A DNA stretch of 64,000 nucleotides, from positions 124,001 through 188,000 of the forward strand of contig JBALVY010000007.1 of the NCBI GenBank assembly GCA_036960375.1. The letters are read 5' to 3'. The notes under the pieces are model-generated. The model was given only the letters and a program-made list of their open reading frames with translations. It made no database searches and was not told the DNA's origin. Positions 1 through 8,681 of this stretch are shown piece after piece. Made by a program: the position numbers and the translations under genes. The stretch comes from CAWVSB01 sp036960375 (lineage in GTDB: Bacteria; Pseudomonadota; Gammaproteobacteria; Pseudomonadales; CAWVSB01). How positions within the stretch are numbered: position 1 is the stretch's first letter; every line of letters begins with the position of its first letter.

Positions 1-983
1 CCCTTCGAATCATCGATATAAGTCACCCCCGCAATTTCGGCGATAGGCTGACAACGATGCGGCAAGCCATGGAAATCACTTAGAACTTCCAACATGGTTG
101 CCATGGGCAATCCGGCAGCATCACCCAGCGCCAAGCTGGCCAGGGCATTTTCAATGTTATGTTTTCCAGGTAAAGATATCGCAGTCACTGGCAGTAAACG
201 CTGCGGGCCTTTAGCGAGATAGGCATTCTCTCCCTTACCCACTACGCCATATTCTTTCAAATCCGGGGAGCTCAACGCAAAGGTCGCAAGCGAGGCGTCT
301 TTCGCCACCAAGGGCTGCGTAAGACGGTCTTTGCGGTTACACACCATATGATGACAACCGCGAAATATCCGTTGTTTTGCTGCGTGGTAAGACATGATGT
401 CTGGATAACGATCCAGATGATCCGGGCTGAGATTCAAAAAGGCGGCGGCGTGAGCTGCCAGTAACGGAGTGCGCTCCAATTGGTAGCTCGACAACTCAAG
501 AACATATAAATCGTATTCTTTGTCATCAAGTAATAGATCTAGCGCGGGCGTGCCTATATTCCCACCGACACCGACAAGCCTGCCTGAACGCTCCGCCATT
601 TCTCCCAACCAGCGCGTTACCGTACTTTTGCCATTAGATCCGGTAATCGCAATGACAGGTGCATTCGCCTCCTGTCGGAACAGGGCAATGTCGCCGGTAA
701 TATCGCTACCCGCCACCTGAGCTCGGCGTAGGGCAGGCACATCCAGAGATATCCCTGGGCTAACCACAATCGTATTAAAGCCAATTAAATCATCTTCTTC
801 CAGCTTGCCACTTATCAGTCTACTATCGGGGAATTCCTCTCGAAACTGATCAACTCTCAGCGCGGCAGGCGACTCATCAATCATCACAAAAGATTTTCCC
901 AGACTGGTAAAATAGCGCGCACAACTCAGGCCTGTCAGCCCCAGTCCGAGAATCGCTATTGTTTTGTCAGTCGCCAAATTCAT
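1..983 (-). CDS. murD: UDP-N-acetylmuramoyl-L-alanine--D-glutamate ligase, C-terminal part outside window
   Basis: This cytoplasmic Mur ligase adds D-glutamate to UDP-MurNAc-L-Ala in peptidoglycan precursor synthesis. The N-terminus has a dinucleotide-fold-like stretch (ILGLGLTGLSCA), and the ATP-binding P-loop GSNGKST lies near residue 113. A central-domain LSPDHLDRY motif and the downstream YIDDSKG motif, just at the window edge, are also family features. About 327 codons are visible of roughly 440-450 usual for MurD, so the C-terminal domain is missing only because the window ends. The ATG at 983 lies 7 nt after the mraY stop, consistent with co-transcription in the division and cell wall (dcw) cluster. 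Confidence 0.95.
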   Translation of the reverse strand, partial: MNLATDKTIAILGLGLTGLSCARYFTSLGKSFVMIDESPAALRVDQFREEFPDSRLISGKLEEDDLIGFNTIVVSPGISLDVPALRRAQVAGSDITGDIALFRQEANAPVIAITGSNGKSTVTRWLGEMAERSGRLVGVGGNIGTPALDLLLDDKEYDLYVLELSSYQLERTPLLAAHAAAFLNLSPDHLDRYPDIMSYHAAKQRIFRGCHHMVCNRKDRLTQPLVAKDASLATFALSSPDLKEYGVVGKGENAYLAKGPQRLLPVTAISLPGKHNIENALASLALGDAAGLPMATMLEVLSDFHGLPHRCQPIAEIAGVTYIDDSK

Positions 984-990
984 TAATAAT

Positions 991-2073
991 TTACCGTAAT
1001 TTCAAGGTTGCCAAACCGATTAGAACCAGCATCAGGCTAATAATCCAGAAGCGCACGATAACTCTGGGCTCTGGCCAACCCTTTAACTCAAAATGGTGGT
1101 GAATAGGAGCCATCCGGAAGATCCGCCGGCCAGTCAATTTAAATGAAGCCACCTGGATAATGACGGACACGGTTTCCAGTACAAAAATTCCGCCCATGAT
1201 AAAAAATACAATTTCATGACGAACAATAACCGCCACCACGCCCAGCGCGGCACCTAGTGCCAGAGCACCGACATCTCCCATAAAAACCTGTGCGGGATAG
1301 GTGTTAAACCATAGAAACCCCAAACCAGCACCTGCAATCGCAGCACAAAAAACCAGCAGTTCTCCTGCGCCCGGAATATGAGGAATAAACAGATAGTCTG
1401 CAAAAGTGGCATGTCCGCAAAGATAAGCAATAACACCCAGCGCTCCACCCACCATAACTGTCGGCATAATCGCCAGCCCATCCAGACCATCGGTCAGGTT
1501 GACAGCATTGGAGCTACCCACTATGACGAAATACGTCAGCACAACAAAAAGGCCGCCCATAGGCCAGGCAACCTCTTTAAAGAAAGGAATATACAACTGT
1601 GTATGAGCGGGTAAATCTGCCCAGTAATATAGCAATAATGCTGCCCCGAGCCCTCCCACAGATTGCCACAGATACTTCCATCTGGCCGGCAATCCGCGTG
1701 AGTCTTTTTCAACGACTTTACGGTAGTCATCGACCCAGCCTACAGCGGCAAATATGGCTGTCACGCCCAAGACCAACCAAAGATAACGATTGCTTAAGTC
1801 TCCCCACAACAAAGTAGCCAGCGCCACAGCGATCAATATCAAAGCGCCGCCCATAGTAGGCGTGCCAGATTTACTCAAGTGAGACTTGGGTCCGTCGTCG
1901 CGAATAGACTGTCCAATCTGACGGGAGTTTAGCTGCCTAATGACCGTCGGCCCGACCAGAAGGGAGATCGCCAGCGCGGTCAAAACACTTAAAATAGCTC
2001 GCAGGGTCAAATATTGAAACACCCGAAACCCGCCCGCATATTGTGATAACCAGTCCGCCAGCAATAACAACAT
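991..2073 (-). CDS. mraY: phospho-N-acetylmuramoyl-pentapeptide-transferase (lipid I synthase)
   Basis: MraY is the inner-membrane enzyme that transfers phospho-MurNAc-pentapeptide from UDP to undecaprenyl phosphate, making lipid I. The 360-residue length equals the usual family length. The protein is almost entirely hydrophobic helices and carries the signatures DDGPKSHLSKSGTPTMGG, the aspartate-rich GWVDDYRK, NAVNLTDGLDGLA, and the histidine motif APIHHHFELKGW near the C-terminus. Its ATG overlaps the murF stop as TGATG, implying translational coupling, and murD follows 7 nt later. This is the normal murF-mraY-murD order of the dcw cluster. Confidence 0.97.
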   Translation of the reverse strand: MLLLLADWLSQYAGGFRVFQYLTLRAILSVLTALAISLLVGPTVIRQLNSRQIGQSIRDDGPKSHLSKSGTPTMGGALILIAVALATLLWGDLSNRYLWLVLGVTAIFAAVGWVDDYRKVVEKDSRGLPARWKYLWQSVGGLGAALLLYYWADLPAHTQLYIPFFKEVAWPMGGLFVVLTYFVIVGSSNAVNLTDGLDGLAIMPTVMVGGALGVIAYLCGHATFADYLFIPHIPGAGELLVFCAAIAGAGLGFLWFNTYPAQVFMGDVGALALGAALGVVAVIVRHEIVFFIMGGIFVLETVSVIIQVASFKLTGRRIFRMAPIHHHFELKGWPEPRVIVRFWIISLMLVLIGLATLKLR

Positions 2074-3446
2074 CAGCCTTCCCCCTCTGTAGAATGAAGG
2101 CCCAATGCAGATAAGGATTGAACCACCTGCTCCATGCCGGTACTGCGAGATCCCTTTATTAACAAGGTTGTGGTTTCATCCAGCGCTGAGCGCAGCGCAT
2201 CCGTTAAGGCATCTTTATTACTAAACCAATAGGCATTATCCCCAAAGGCTTCAACCGCCGCGGACATTTCGCGCCCAACTGCGTAAAAACCGTCCAGACC
2301 AATATCTCTGGCGTAACAGCCGATATCAGCGTGAAGCGCTTCACTGTCAGGGCCAAGCTCAGCCATAACACCCATCACCAACAAACGCTTGCCATCAGCC
2401 AACGCCAGTACGTCGGCAGCTGCCTTAACTGCAGTGGGATTAGCGTTATAGCTATCGTCTATGATAGTGGAGCCATGTAAACCGGCGAGTCGTTGCTGAC
2501 GGCCTCCTACTGAAGTGAAACCCGACAGACCGGTCGCGATTTGATCAGTACCTATACCGAGGGAATACGCCACCGCCGCTGCAGCCAAAGAATTCCTTAG
2601 ATTATGCATACCAGCAGACATTAATCGCACGGGGTGTGCTTCCCCGTCTATGTGCAACTGATAGTTACTATGATCTACTTCAAGATGGATGTTTTTTGCA
2701 CTGACATCCGCTGTCTGCTCAATACCAAAGCTAATAAGCCTGGCTTCGCCAATCAGACCACGCCAATAGTCGGCATAATTATCATCCGCATTGATGATAG
2801 CTACCTGATTCGGGCTCATGCGTGAAAATATTTCACCTTTGGTTTCTGCAATGGCTTGCAGACTACCAAAGCTGGCCAGATGAGCAGGACAGGCATTTAG
2901 CAACAAAGCCACATCGGGCGAAGCGAGATTTACCAGATGCTCGATATCCCCGCGCTTAGCCGCTCCCATTTCTACCACCGCATATTGATGCTGTTTTTCT
3001 AAGCCCAATAGCGTTAGCGGCACACCTATTTCATTATTCAAATTACCTCGCGTAGCCGATACCGACCCGCACTGTGACAATACCGCCGCGATCATTTCTT
3101 TGGTTGTTGTTTTGCCCGCACTTCCGGTTAAGGCAATCAATTTTCCGGTAAAAGCCTGCCTATTCAAGACAGCCAACCGATCTAAACCGTGCTGTGTATC
3201 AGGAGTTTGTAATTGCGATATAGGCGTCGTCGACAACTGACTGACCATCGCGGCACATGCACCAGCGTCAACCGCCGATTGAATAAAATCATGTCCGTCA
3301 AAATTCTCACCTTTTAACGCGACATACAAATCGCCATGCGTCAGGCTTCGACTGTCGATAGAAACCCGCGAGAAAGTCACGCCATCTCCGATCAAAGACC
3401 AATTCTGTGACACTGCCAACGATTCCAACGACATCGCCTCAATCAT
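2073..3446 (-). CDS. murF: UDP-N-acetylmuramoyl-tripeptide--D-alanyl-D-alanine ligase
   Basis: MurF adds D-Ala-D-Ala to UDP-MurNAc-tripeptide, the last cytoplasmic step before mraY. Domain 1 shows DSRSLTHGDLYVALKGENFDGHDF, the P-loop is TGSAGKTTTKEM, the central domain has RGNLNNEIGVPLTLL, and IIDDSYNANPTAVKAA marks the C-terminal region. I chose the ATG at 3446 (457 aa, MIEAMSLES) because it overlaps the murE TGA as ATGA. An in-frame start at 3473 would add nine residues inside murE and looks less likely. The 3' end overlaps mraY. Confidence 0.95.
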   Translation of the reverse strand: MIEAMSLESLAVSQNWSLIGDGVTFSRVSIDSRSLTHGDLYVALKGENFDGHDFIQSAVDAGACAAMVSQLSTTPISQLQTPDTQHGLDRLAVLNRQAFTGKLIALTGSAGKTTTKEMIAAVLSQCGSVSATRGNLNNEIGVPLTLLGLEKQHQYAVVEMGAAKRGDIEHLVNLASPDVALLLNACPAHLASFGSLQAIAETKGEIFSRMSPNQVAIINADDNYADYWRGLIGEARLISFGIEQTADVSAKNIHLEVDHSNYQLHIDGEAHPVRLMSAGMHNLRNSLAAAAVAYSLGIGTDQIATGLSGFTSVGGRQQRLAGLHGSTIIDDSYNANPTAVKAAADVLALADGKRLLVMGVMAELGPDSEALHADIGCYARDIGLDGFYAVGREMSAAVEAFGDNAYWFSNKDALTDALRSALDETTTLLIKGSRSTGMEQVVQSLSALGLHSTEGEG

Positions 3447-4942
3447 CGCGACGCCCTCCGAAGAGCCAGGCACTGGCGCGCCTGAACGACGTCATCAAAG
3501 GCAATTCTATTACCCGCGATTTCCTGATAGTCCTCATGCCCTTTACCCGCCAGAACGACACAGTCCTCTGGCTCGGCTTCTTTAATGGCGACCGCGATAG
3601 CCTCTGCACGATCTGAGTGCACTAAAATCTTATCAACGGCGGTAATACCCAATAGAATTTCATCAATAATCTGTTGGGGATTTTCGTTCCGAGGGTTGTC
3701 GTTGGTAATGACAATTCTATCGGCATACTGTGTAGCGATACGCCCCATGGGCTCACGCTTACTCTGATCTCGATCACCACCACAACCGAACACCAACCAC
3801 ATCTGACCTTGAGTATGGTCCCGGCAGGTTTGTAATAGCTGCTCTAGAGCATCGGGGGTATGGGCATAATCTACAAGCACCAGAGGGCCGTCACTAGAGA
3901 CTACCTGCATTCGACCGGGAGCCGCTTCAACCTCGGGTAATAAAGCCAAAATTTCAGCAATGGCATAACCACTAGCGCCCAGCACAGCGATCGCTGCCAG
4001 AATGTTCATCAGGTTAAATCTGCCCAACAAATTACAAATTAGTTTACCTTCGCCCCAGGGTGTTACCAGCTCACCCCGTATTCCAACAGCGGTAAACTGC
4101 ATGTTTCGCATGTAAATATCCGAGGCCGGATCACTGGCAGAATAAGCCCAGCTTGTCACTTCGGGTGACATATTAGCCAACAGAGTACGACCAAATTTAT
4201 CATCAAAATTGACTACTGCACACTGTAAACCTGGTAACTGAAAAAGCTTGGCCTTGCACAGAAAATAGCTGTGCATATCACCATGATAGTCAAGGTGATC
4301 ATGGCTCAAGTTAGTAAATACGGCCGTATCGAAACGCACACCTGCAATACGATTTTGATCCAATGCATGTGATGATACTTCAACTACCAGAGCCTGAGCT
4401 CCGCCTTGCCTGACTTCGGCCATCGCACGATGTATTGCCATAACATCCGGCGTCGTCAGACCTGTGTCTTTTAGCTCACCGGGCACCCCATAACCCAAGG
4501 TTCCCATAACAGAACAGGGCATGCCCAATCGGTTTAACAATTGCGACAAAATAAAACTGCAGGTTGTTTTACCATTGGTACCGGTTATTCCGATCACAGA
4601 TAAATCTGCACTATATTCACCGTAAAATCGCAGTGCCAGGTCACCTAGCTGCTCGCTTATTCCTTCTTGCTGCAACAATGGAGAAGATGACTGTACGACA
4701 GGCAACGATCTGCCGTCGCCAGATTCTGCTAATACTGCAAACGCGCCGTTTTCCAAAGCCTGTTCGATATAATCACGGCCATCACTATCCTCTCCAGGCA
4801 AAGCGATAAAAAGATCGCCTGAGGTCACTTTACGACTATCCATACACAGCCCGGATACTCGTAAGCTGGCATCCAAATCGGCTCGGTTGAGTAGCGCTGC
4901 CAAGCTCATGGAGAATTTTTCTGTCACGGCAGCCATATTCAT
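3443..4942 (-). CDS. murE: UDP-N-acetylmuramoyl-L-alanyl-D-glutamate--2,6-diaminopimelate ligase
   Basis: MurE adds the third stem-peptide amino acid. The DNPR motif in VITNDNPRNENP is the family signature for meso-diaminopimelate specificity, as opposed to lysine, and fits a Gram-negative wall. Other support is SRKVTSGDLFIALPG in domain 1, the P-loop GITGTNGKTT, LSHDHLDYHG in the central domain, and GKGHEDYQ near the C-terminus. The length of 499 residues is normal. The start overlaps the ftsI stop by an ATGA, and the stop overlaps the murF start in the same way. A start at Met12 (MSLAALL) is possible but less well placed. Confidence 0.96.
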   Translation of the reverse strand: MNMAAVTEKFSMSLAALLNRADLDASLRVSGLCMDSRKVTSGDLFIALPGEDSDGRDYIEQALENGAFAVLAESGDGRSLPVVQSSSPLLQQEGISEQLGDLALRFYGEYSADLSVIGITGTNGKTTCSFILSQLLNRLGMPCSVMGTLGYGVPGELKDTGLTTPDVMAIHRAMAEVRQGGAQALVVEVSSHALDQNRIAGVRFDTAVFTNLSHDHLDYHGDMHSYFLCKAKLFQLPGLQCAVVNFDDKFGRTLLANMSPEVTSWAYSASDPASDIYMRNMQFTAVGIRGELVTPWGEGKLICNLLGRFNLMNILAAIAVLGASGYAIAEILALLPEVEAAPGRMQVVSSDGPLVLVDYAHTPDALEQLLQTCRDHTQGQMWLVFGCGGDRDQSKREPMGRIATQYADRIVITNDNPRNENPQQIIDEILLGITAVDKILVHSDRAEAIAVAIKEAEPEDCVVLAGKGHEDYQEIAGNRIAFDDVVQARQCLALRRASR

Positions 4943-6675
4943 CTCTGCCCTATCAGTGGCATGACAGAGAAATCATCCAGTTTATCTGGTCGTGCATTGA
5001 GTAATGGCAAGGCTTTGGCTATCACTTGAGAAAAAATCGGCGCCGCTACCAGGCCACCGTAGTATTTGTCTCCCTTTGGATCATCAATAACAACAACGCC
5101 CACTAAACGAGGATCATTCACTGGAGCCATACCGGCGAAGAGTGACATATAGCGATGAGGGTCGTAACCTGACGCGCCAACCTTATGCACAGTTCCGGTC
5201 TTTCCGGCAAAGTTATACGCCTCAACCTGTGCCTTGGCCGCTGTTCCTCCTTGCTGCCCGACAGTCTCCAACATAGAGCGTATCTGTTTGGCCAATAGAG
5301 GCTCGACAACAAGCTCTGCCTGAGCGGGCTGCTCCAGTTTCAATAAACTTAAGGGCATTTTATAACCCCCATTCGCCACCACTTGATAGGCTTGAGCCAA
5401 CTGCAAGGTAGTCACACTTAAGCCATAGCCAAAAGCAAAATTTGCGCGCTCAATATCGCGCCAGTGCCGCCGGGATGGCATGACACCCAGCGCCTCCCCA
5501 GGGAAACCTGTACCCGAAGCCTGACCCAGGCCGAGACGATAAAAGGTTTCGCGAATTTGTTCCGGATCCAGACTCAATGCTATTTTAGTTGTCCCCACCT
5601 GACTGGATTTAGTGATTATCTGGGTAACATTTAGAGGCCCGTAATTATGATGATCCTCAAAAGTCTTGCGGCCAACACGGATATAACCCGGGTGAGTATC
5701 GATGATGGTATCCGGCGTATACAAACCGCTTTCCAGCGCCGCCAGCACGGTAAACGGTTTAACCGTTGAGCCCGGCTCGAATACATCAGTAATGGCTCGA
5801 TTACGGAGATTCGCCACCTTCATTAAACTACGATTGTTAGGGTTGTAAGCCGGCTGGCTGGCAAGCGCCAGAATTTCTCCCGTCTTTACATCCAATACAA
5901 CAACCGAGCCACCTGCGGCATCAAAGTCGGACACCGTCTGTTTTAGCGCTCGATAAGCAGCGTATTGAATTCTTAAATCAATGCTCAGCTGCAAATCACC
6001 CCCCGGCTGAGCCTCTTTGATCTGCTTAATTTCACCGATAGTACGGCCCCGCAAATCTTTTACGACTTGCTTGGCACCAGCATGACTTTCCAGAAATTCA
6101 TTGTAGGCCAGCTCGACACCTTCCTGGCCTTTTTCATCCACATCAGTGAAACCGACCAAGTGAGCACTTACTTCGCCGGCAGGATAATATCGCTTGAATT
6201 CCCGGCGCGCATATATGCCTTCAATATCTAAATCGAGTATCTCAGTGGCGATTGGCGGCGGCACCTGCCTGCGCAAGTAAAGAAATTGCTTTGAGCCAGG
6301 GGATTCAAGCTTCTTAGTTAATTTTTCGATTGGCAGGCCCAAGGCCTTGGCAAGGGCGGCGATGTCTGTTTTGCTGGCCACAAGCCGACGTGGGTTGGCC
6401 CATATAGAAAAAACCGGGGTACTGACAGCAAGTGGCTCGCCGTTGCGATCTGCAATCATGCCTCGATGAGCCTGAATTTCTACGGTGCGAATCGCTCGCG
6501 CATCGCCTTGGTCTTTAAGAAATTGATGTCCACGATCAGTATCTACAAGCTGCAGCATAATTATTCTGGCCACCAGCAAACCACCCAGCAGGGCAAGTAA
6601 TACCCACACTAGATGAAAGCGCCAAAACGAGCGATCAATAACCGCTGCATTTTTTGTTGCTGCCTTAGCCTTCAC
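4939..6675 (-). CDS. ftsI: septal peptidoglycan transpeptidase, penicillin-binding protein 3
   Basis: FtsI is the class B penicillin-binding protein that cross-links septal peptidoglycan with FtsW. It has a short cytoplasmic N-terminus, one membrane anchor (about residues 20-41), a pedestal domain starting at HRGMIADRNGEPLAVS, and a transpeptidase domain. The active-site serine motif is STVK in EPGSTVKPF, and the KTG motif is in AGKTGTVHK. The usual SXN motif (SSN in the E. coli and Pseudomonas proteins) reads SSQ here, in ITKSSQVGTTK; the codon is CAG. Length is 578, as expected. The start overlaps ftsL by an ATGA. Confidence 0.96.
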   Translation of the reverse strand: MKAKAATKNAAVIDRSFWRFHLVWVLLALLGGLLVARIIMLQLVDTDRGHQFLKDQGDARAIRTVEIQAHRGMIADRNGEPLAVSTPVFSIWANPRRLVASKTDIAALAKALGLPIEKLTKKLESPGSKQFLYLRRQVPPPIATEILDLDIEGIYARREFKRYYPAGEVSAHLVGFTDVDEKGQEGVELAYNEFLESHAGAKQVVKDLRGRTIGEIKQIKEAQPGGDLQLSIDLRIQYAAYRALKQTVSDFDAAGGSVVVLDVKTGEILALASQPAYNPNNRSLMKVANLRNRAITDVFEPGSTVKPFTVLAALESGLYTPDTIIDTHPGYIRVGRKTFEDHHNYGPLNVTQIITKSSQVGTTKIALSLDPEQIRETFYRLGLGQASGTGFPGEALGVMPSRRHWRDIERANFAFGYGLSVTTLQLAQAYQVVANGGYKMPLSLLKLEQPAQAELVVEPLLAKQIRSMLETVGQQGGTAAKAQVEAYNFAGKTGTVHKVGASGYDPHRYMSLFAGMAPVNDPRLVGVVVIDDPKGDKYYGGLVAAPIFSQVIAKALPLLNARPDKLDDFSVMPLIGQR

Positions 6676-6971
6676 TTCACTATCACCACGTCTTTGGCTT
6701 GCATGGAGCGCAAGCCTAACTCTTCAACTGCCATTTTTTCAATTCGACTGTGAGACGCCAAAGTAGAGCGCTCCAGTAACAATCGGGTCCACTCGGCCTC
6801 CAGTGCTGTTTCTTTTCGGCGCAACTGCTCCAAGTCATTAAAAAGGTGCCGGTTCTTTTGCGCCACAAAAGTCACCGCCAGTGCAGATGTCACCACACAT
6901 AAAACCAATACCACACTTACCAGTGCGCGAGATATCTGACCCTGCTCGGCCAGCATATCCTGGCCCGTCAC
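6672..6971 (-). CDS. ftsL: cell division protein FtsL
   Basis: FtsL is a small bitopic divisome protein that forms a coiled-coil complex with FtsB and FtsQ and helps activate FtsWI. The 99-residue product has a short cytoplasmic tail, one hydrophobic segment (about residues 15-34, ALVSVVLVLCVVTSALAVTF) and a heptad-like periplasmic helix rich in Leu, Arg and Glu. The sequence is poorly conserved in this family, so position between rsmH and ftsI is an important part of the call. The start codon is GTG, overlapping the rsmH TGA as GTGA. An internal ATG five codons later is an alternative. Confidence 0.9.
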   Translation of the reverse strand: MTGQDMLAEQGQISRALVSVVLVLCVVTSALAVTFVAQKNRHLFNDLEQLRRKETALEAEWTRLLLERSTLASHSRIEKMAVEELGLRSMQAKDVVIVK

Positions 6972-7888
6972 AATAGCTTCTCCGCCACACGCATGACCGC
7001 ACTGCGCGACCTGGGGTTGGCATCAACCTCTTCCTCCGACGGTTTGATTGCCTTACCTACAGGACGCATACGCCGCACGATATCCTTATCCATAATAGGA
7101 ATCGACGCATGAACGAACTCACCGCGCGCCTTCTGTCGAATAAACTGTTTTACAATCCGGTCTTCCAAAGAATGAAAACTGATCACCACCAGACGACCAC
7201 CCGGCGCGAGAATATCTAAGGCCTGCTCTAGAGCTGTTCGCAACTGCCCAAGCTCATCATTAATATGGATACGAATCGCCTGAAAAGCGCGAGTTGCCGG
7301 ATGTTTGCCCTTCTCCCAACGAGGATTCGCCTCTGAAATAATCTCGGCTAACTGCGCTGTGGTGGTAATGGCTTGCTCTTGACGTTTCTCCAGAACAGCC
7401 TTAGCCATTCTGCGAGCAAACTTCTCTTCGCCGTATTCGCGTAGCACTTTTATAATTTCGTTCTCGTCAGCGCTTGCCAACCAACTCGCCGCAGTAATGC
7501 CACTGGAACTGTCCATGCGCATATCCAGCGGGCCGTCCCCCAAAAAACTAAAACCGCGACTGTGATCATCCAGTTGCGGCGAAGACACTCCTATATCAAG
7601 CAATACGCCACTAACCTGGCCTTTCCAGCCATGCTCTTCTATTAATCCACTCATCTGGGCAAACTGACCGTGCTCAATGGCAAAACGTTGATCATTCTTT
7701 AACTCACCCGCGGCTGTCACTGCCTGAGGATCCCTATCAATTGCCAGTAAATGGCCATCAACATCGAGCTTTTGTAAAATTGCACGGGAATGCCCTCCTC
7801 GTCCAAATGTTCCATCTACATAAATACCGGTTCTATCAGTAACCAGCATGTCGACCGCTTCTTTCAGCAATACCGACTCATGTGCCAT
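6968..7888 (-). CDS. rsmH: 16S rRNA (cytosine-1402-N4)-methyltransferase
   Basis: RsmH uses S-adenosylmethionine to methylate N4 of C1402 in the 16S rRNA decoding centre. rsmI elsewhere in this window adds the 2'-O-methyl to the same nucleotide. The N-terminus MAHESVLLKEAVDML, the SAM site VDGTFGRGGHSRAIL, LDIGVSSPQLDD, RGFSFLGDGPLDMRMD and the C-terminal SFHSLEDRIVKQF and NPRSRSA are all family hallmarks. The length of 306 is normal. It starts 15 nt after mraZ and overlaps ftsL. Confidence 0.97.
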   Translation of the reverse strand: MAHESVLLKEAVDMLVTDRTGIYVDGTFGRGGHSRAILQKLDVDGHLLAIDRDPQAVTAAGELKNDQRFAIEHGQFAQMSGLIEEHGWKGQVSGVLLDIGVSSPQLDDHSRGFSFLGDGPLDMRMDSSSGITAASWLASADENEIIKVLREYGEEKFARRMAKAVLEKRQEQAITTTAQLAEIISEANPRWEKGKHPATRAFQAIRIHINDELGQLRTALEQALDILAPGGRLVVISFHSLEDRIVKQFIRQKARGEFVHASIPIMDKDIVRRMRPVGKAIKPSEEEVDANPRSRSAVMRVAEKLL

Positions 7889-7903
7889 GTCGGTGAGTTC
7901 CTT

Positions 7904-8356
7904 TTATAGGGGGATCGACAAAAATTCTGCGGAACGAGAGACGTCAGTCTTCAAGTCCGCCATAGATTCCTCTTGTTCCGTAGCCCAGTTGGCCTCGCTC
8001 CACAATTCAAACTTGTTACCCTGTCCGATCAGTACCAGCTTATTACCCAGCTCAGCGTACTCTCTCAAGGACGCAGGCATTAAAACCCGGCCATTGCCGT
8101 CAAATTCCAGATCACTGGCATAACCTATCAATAGGCGCTTAACGCGTTTGTGGCTCGCACTGTTGGGCAAGGCCTGGATCTGGCGTTCAAGTTCTTCCCA
8201 TACATGAAGCGGATATACGGCCAAACAGTGGCTATCCAGGTCTATCGTGGCCACCAATTGTCCGCCACAGACAGCCATAAGGCGCTCGCGCTGCCTTGCT
8301 GGCAGGGCCGTACGGCCCTTGCTATCCATAGAGATATGGTGAACACCACGAAACAC
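7904..8356 (-). CDS. mraZ: transcriptional regulator MraZ
   Basis: MraZ is the DNA-binding autorepressor of the dcw operon, built from two AbrB-like swapped-hairpin halves. The first half has FRGVHHISMDSKGRTALPARQRE and the second EFDGNGRVLMPASLREYA, the duplicated DxKGR/DxxGR motif of the family. The length of 150 is usual. The start is a GTG at 8356 with AAAGGAG about 10 nt upstream. It is the first gene of the operon, and three repeats matching the MraZ target lie in its leader, supporting negative autoregulation. Confidence 0.96.
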   Translation of the reverse strand: MFRGVHHISMDSKGRTALPARQRERLMAVCGGQLVATIDLDSHCLAVYPLHVWEELERQIQALPNSASHKRVKRLLIGYASDLEFDGNGRVLMPASLREYAELGNKLVLIGQGNKFELWSEANWATEQEESMADLKTDVSRSAEFLSIPL

Positions 8357-8387
8357 TTTACGGGGACTCCTTTAGCTTATTAACTAC

Positions 8388-8417
8388 TTTTACCCACAAT
8401 CACCCACTATCTGCCAC
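8388..8417 (-). promoter_or_regulatory. MraZ operator, three 10-bp-spaced TGGG-type repeats
   Basis: Read on the minus strand, GTGGCA, GTGGGT and GTGGGT occur in tandem with exactly 10 bp periodicity. MraZ of other bacteria is known to bind TGGGN boxes with 5-nt spacers upstream of mraZ. The first box touches the predicted -10 element and the others cover the predicted start site, so bound MraZ would block initiation. Seen: the repeats and spacing. Inferred: binding by this MraZ. Confidence 0.8.
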
Positions 8418-8444
8418 TATAGTAGCGAGTCAAAGTAGCGTCAA
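8416..8444 (-). promoter_or_regulatory. predicted sigma70 promoter of the mraZ/dcw operon
   Basis: On the minus strand TTGACG (8444-8439) and TATAGT (8421-8416) are separated by 17 bp. This predicts transcription starting near 8409, about 50 nt before the mraZ GTG. The -10 element abuts the MraZ repeats. No other good promoter was seen between mraZ and murD, consistent with one long transcript. Confidence 0.75.
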
Positions 8445-8681
8445 GCTGAAAGAAGGGTAAACATGCAGGAAACTGCATAGAACTTGCGTGGAACAGGCGG
8501 GGATCATCGCCGAAACAGCAATAAAATCAGGTCAACCTCTGATCTTTTATAAGCTTACGGTGATAAGTTAAAGTAATTTATTAAGAGTCTAGCCTCATGA
8601 AGGCCAAAAGGAGGGAAAATATCAAAAACTATAGGTAATAAAAGATGAGAAGGGGCAACGCTATGCGCCGCCCCACCACAA
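8418..8681. other. intergenic region between the unknown lipoprotein gene and the mraZ promoter
   Basis: No gene is visible here. It holds the mraZ -35 side, a small perfect hairpin ATGCAG-GAAA-CTGCAT at 8463-8478, and an inverted repeat ATCAG/CTGAT at about 8526-8544 flanked by A and T runs. There is also a GC-rich hairpin just after the lipoprotein stop (listed separately). The hairpins may end transcription coming from the lipoprotein gene so that mraZ depends on its own promoter; this is inference. Confidence 0.5.
8652..8674 (-). terminator. weak terminator-like hairpin after the lipoprotein gene
   Basis: GGGGC and GCCCC arms (with inner GC/GC pairing) lie 8 nt downstream of the lipoprotein stop. 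In the minus direction they are followed by a T-rich but interrupted tail (TTCTCATCTTTT). The poor U-tract makes this only a candidate. Confidence 0.4.
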
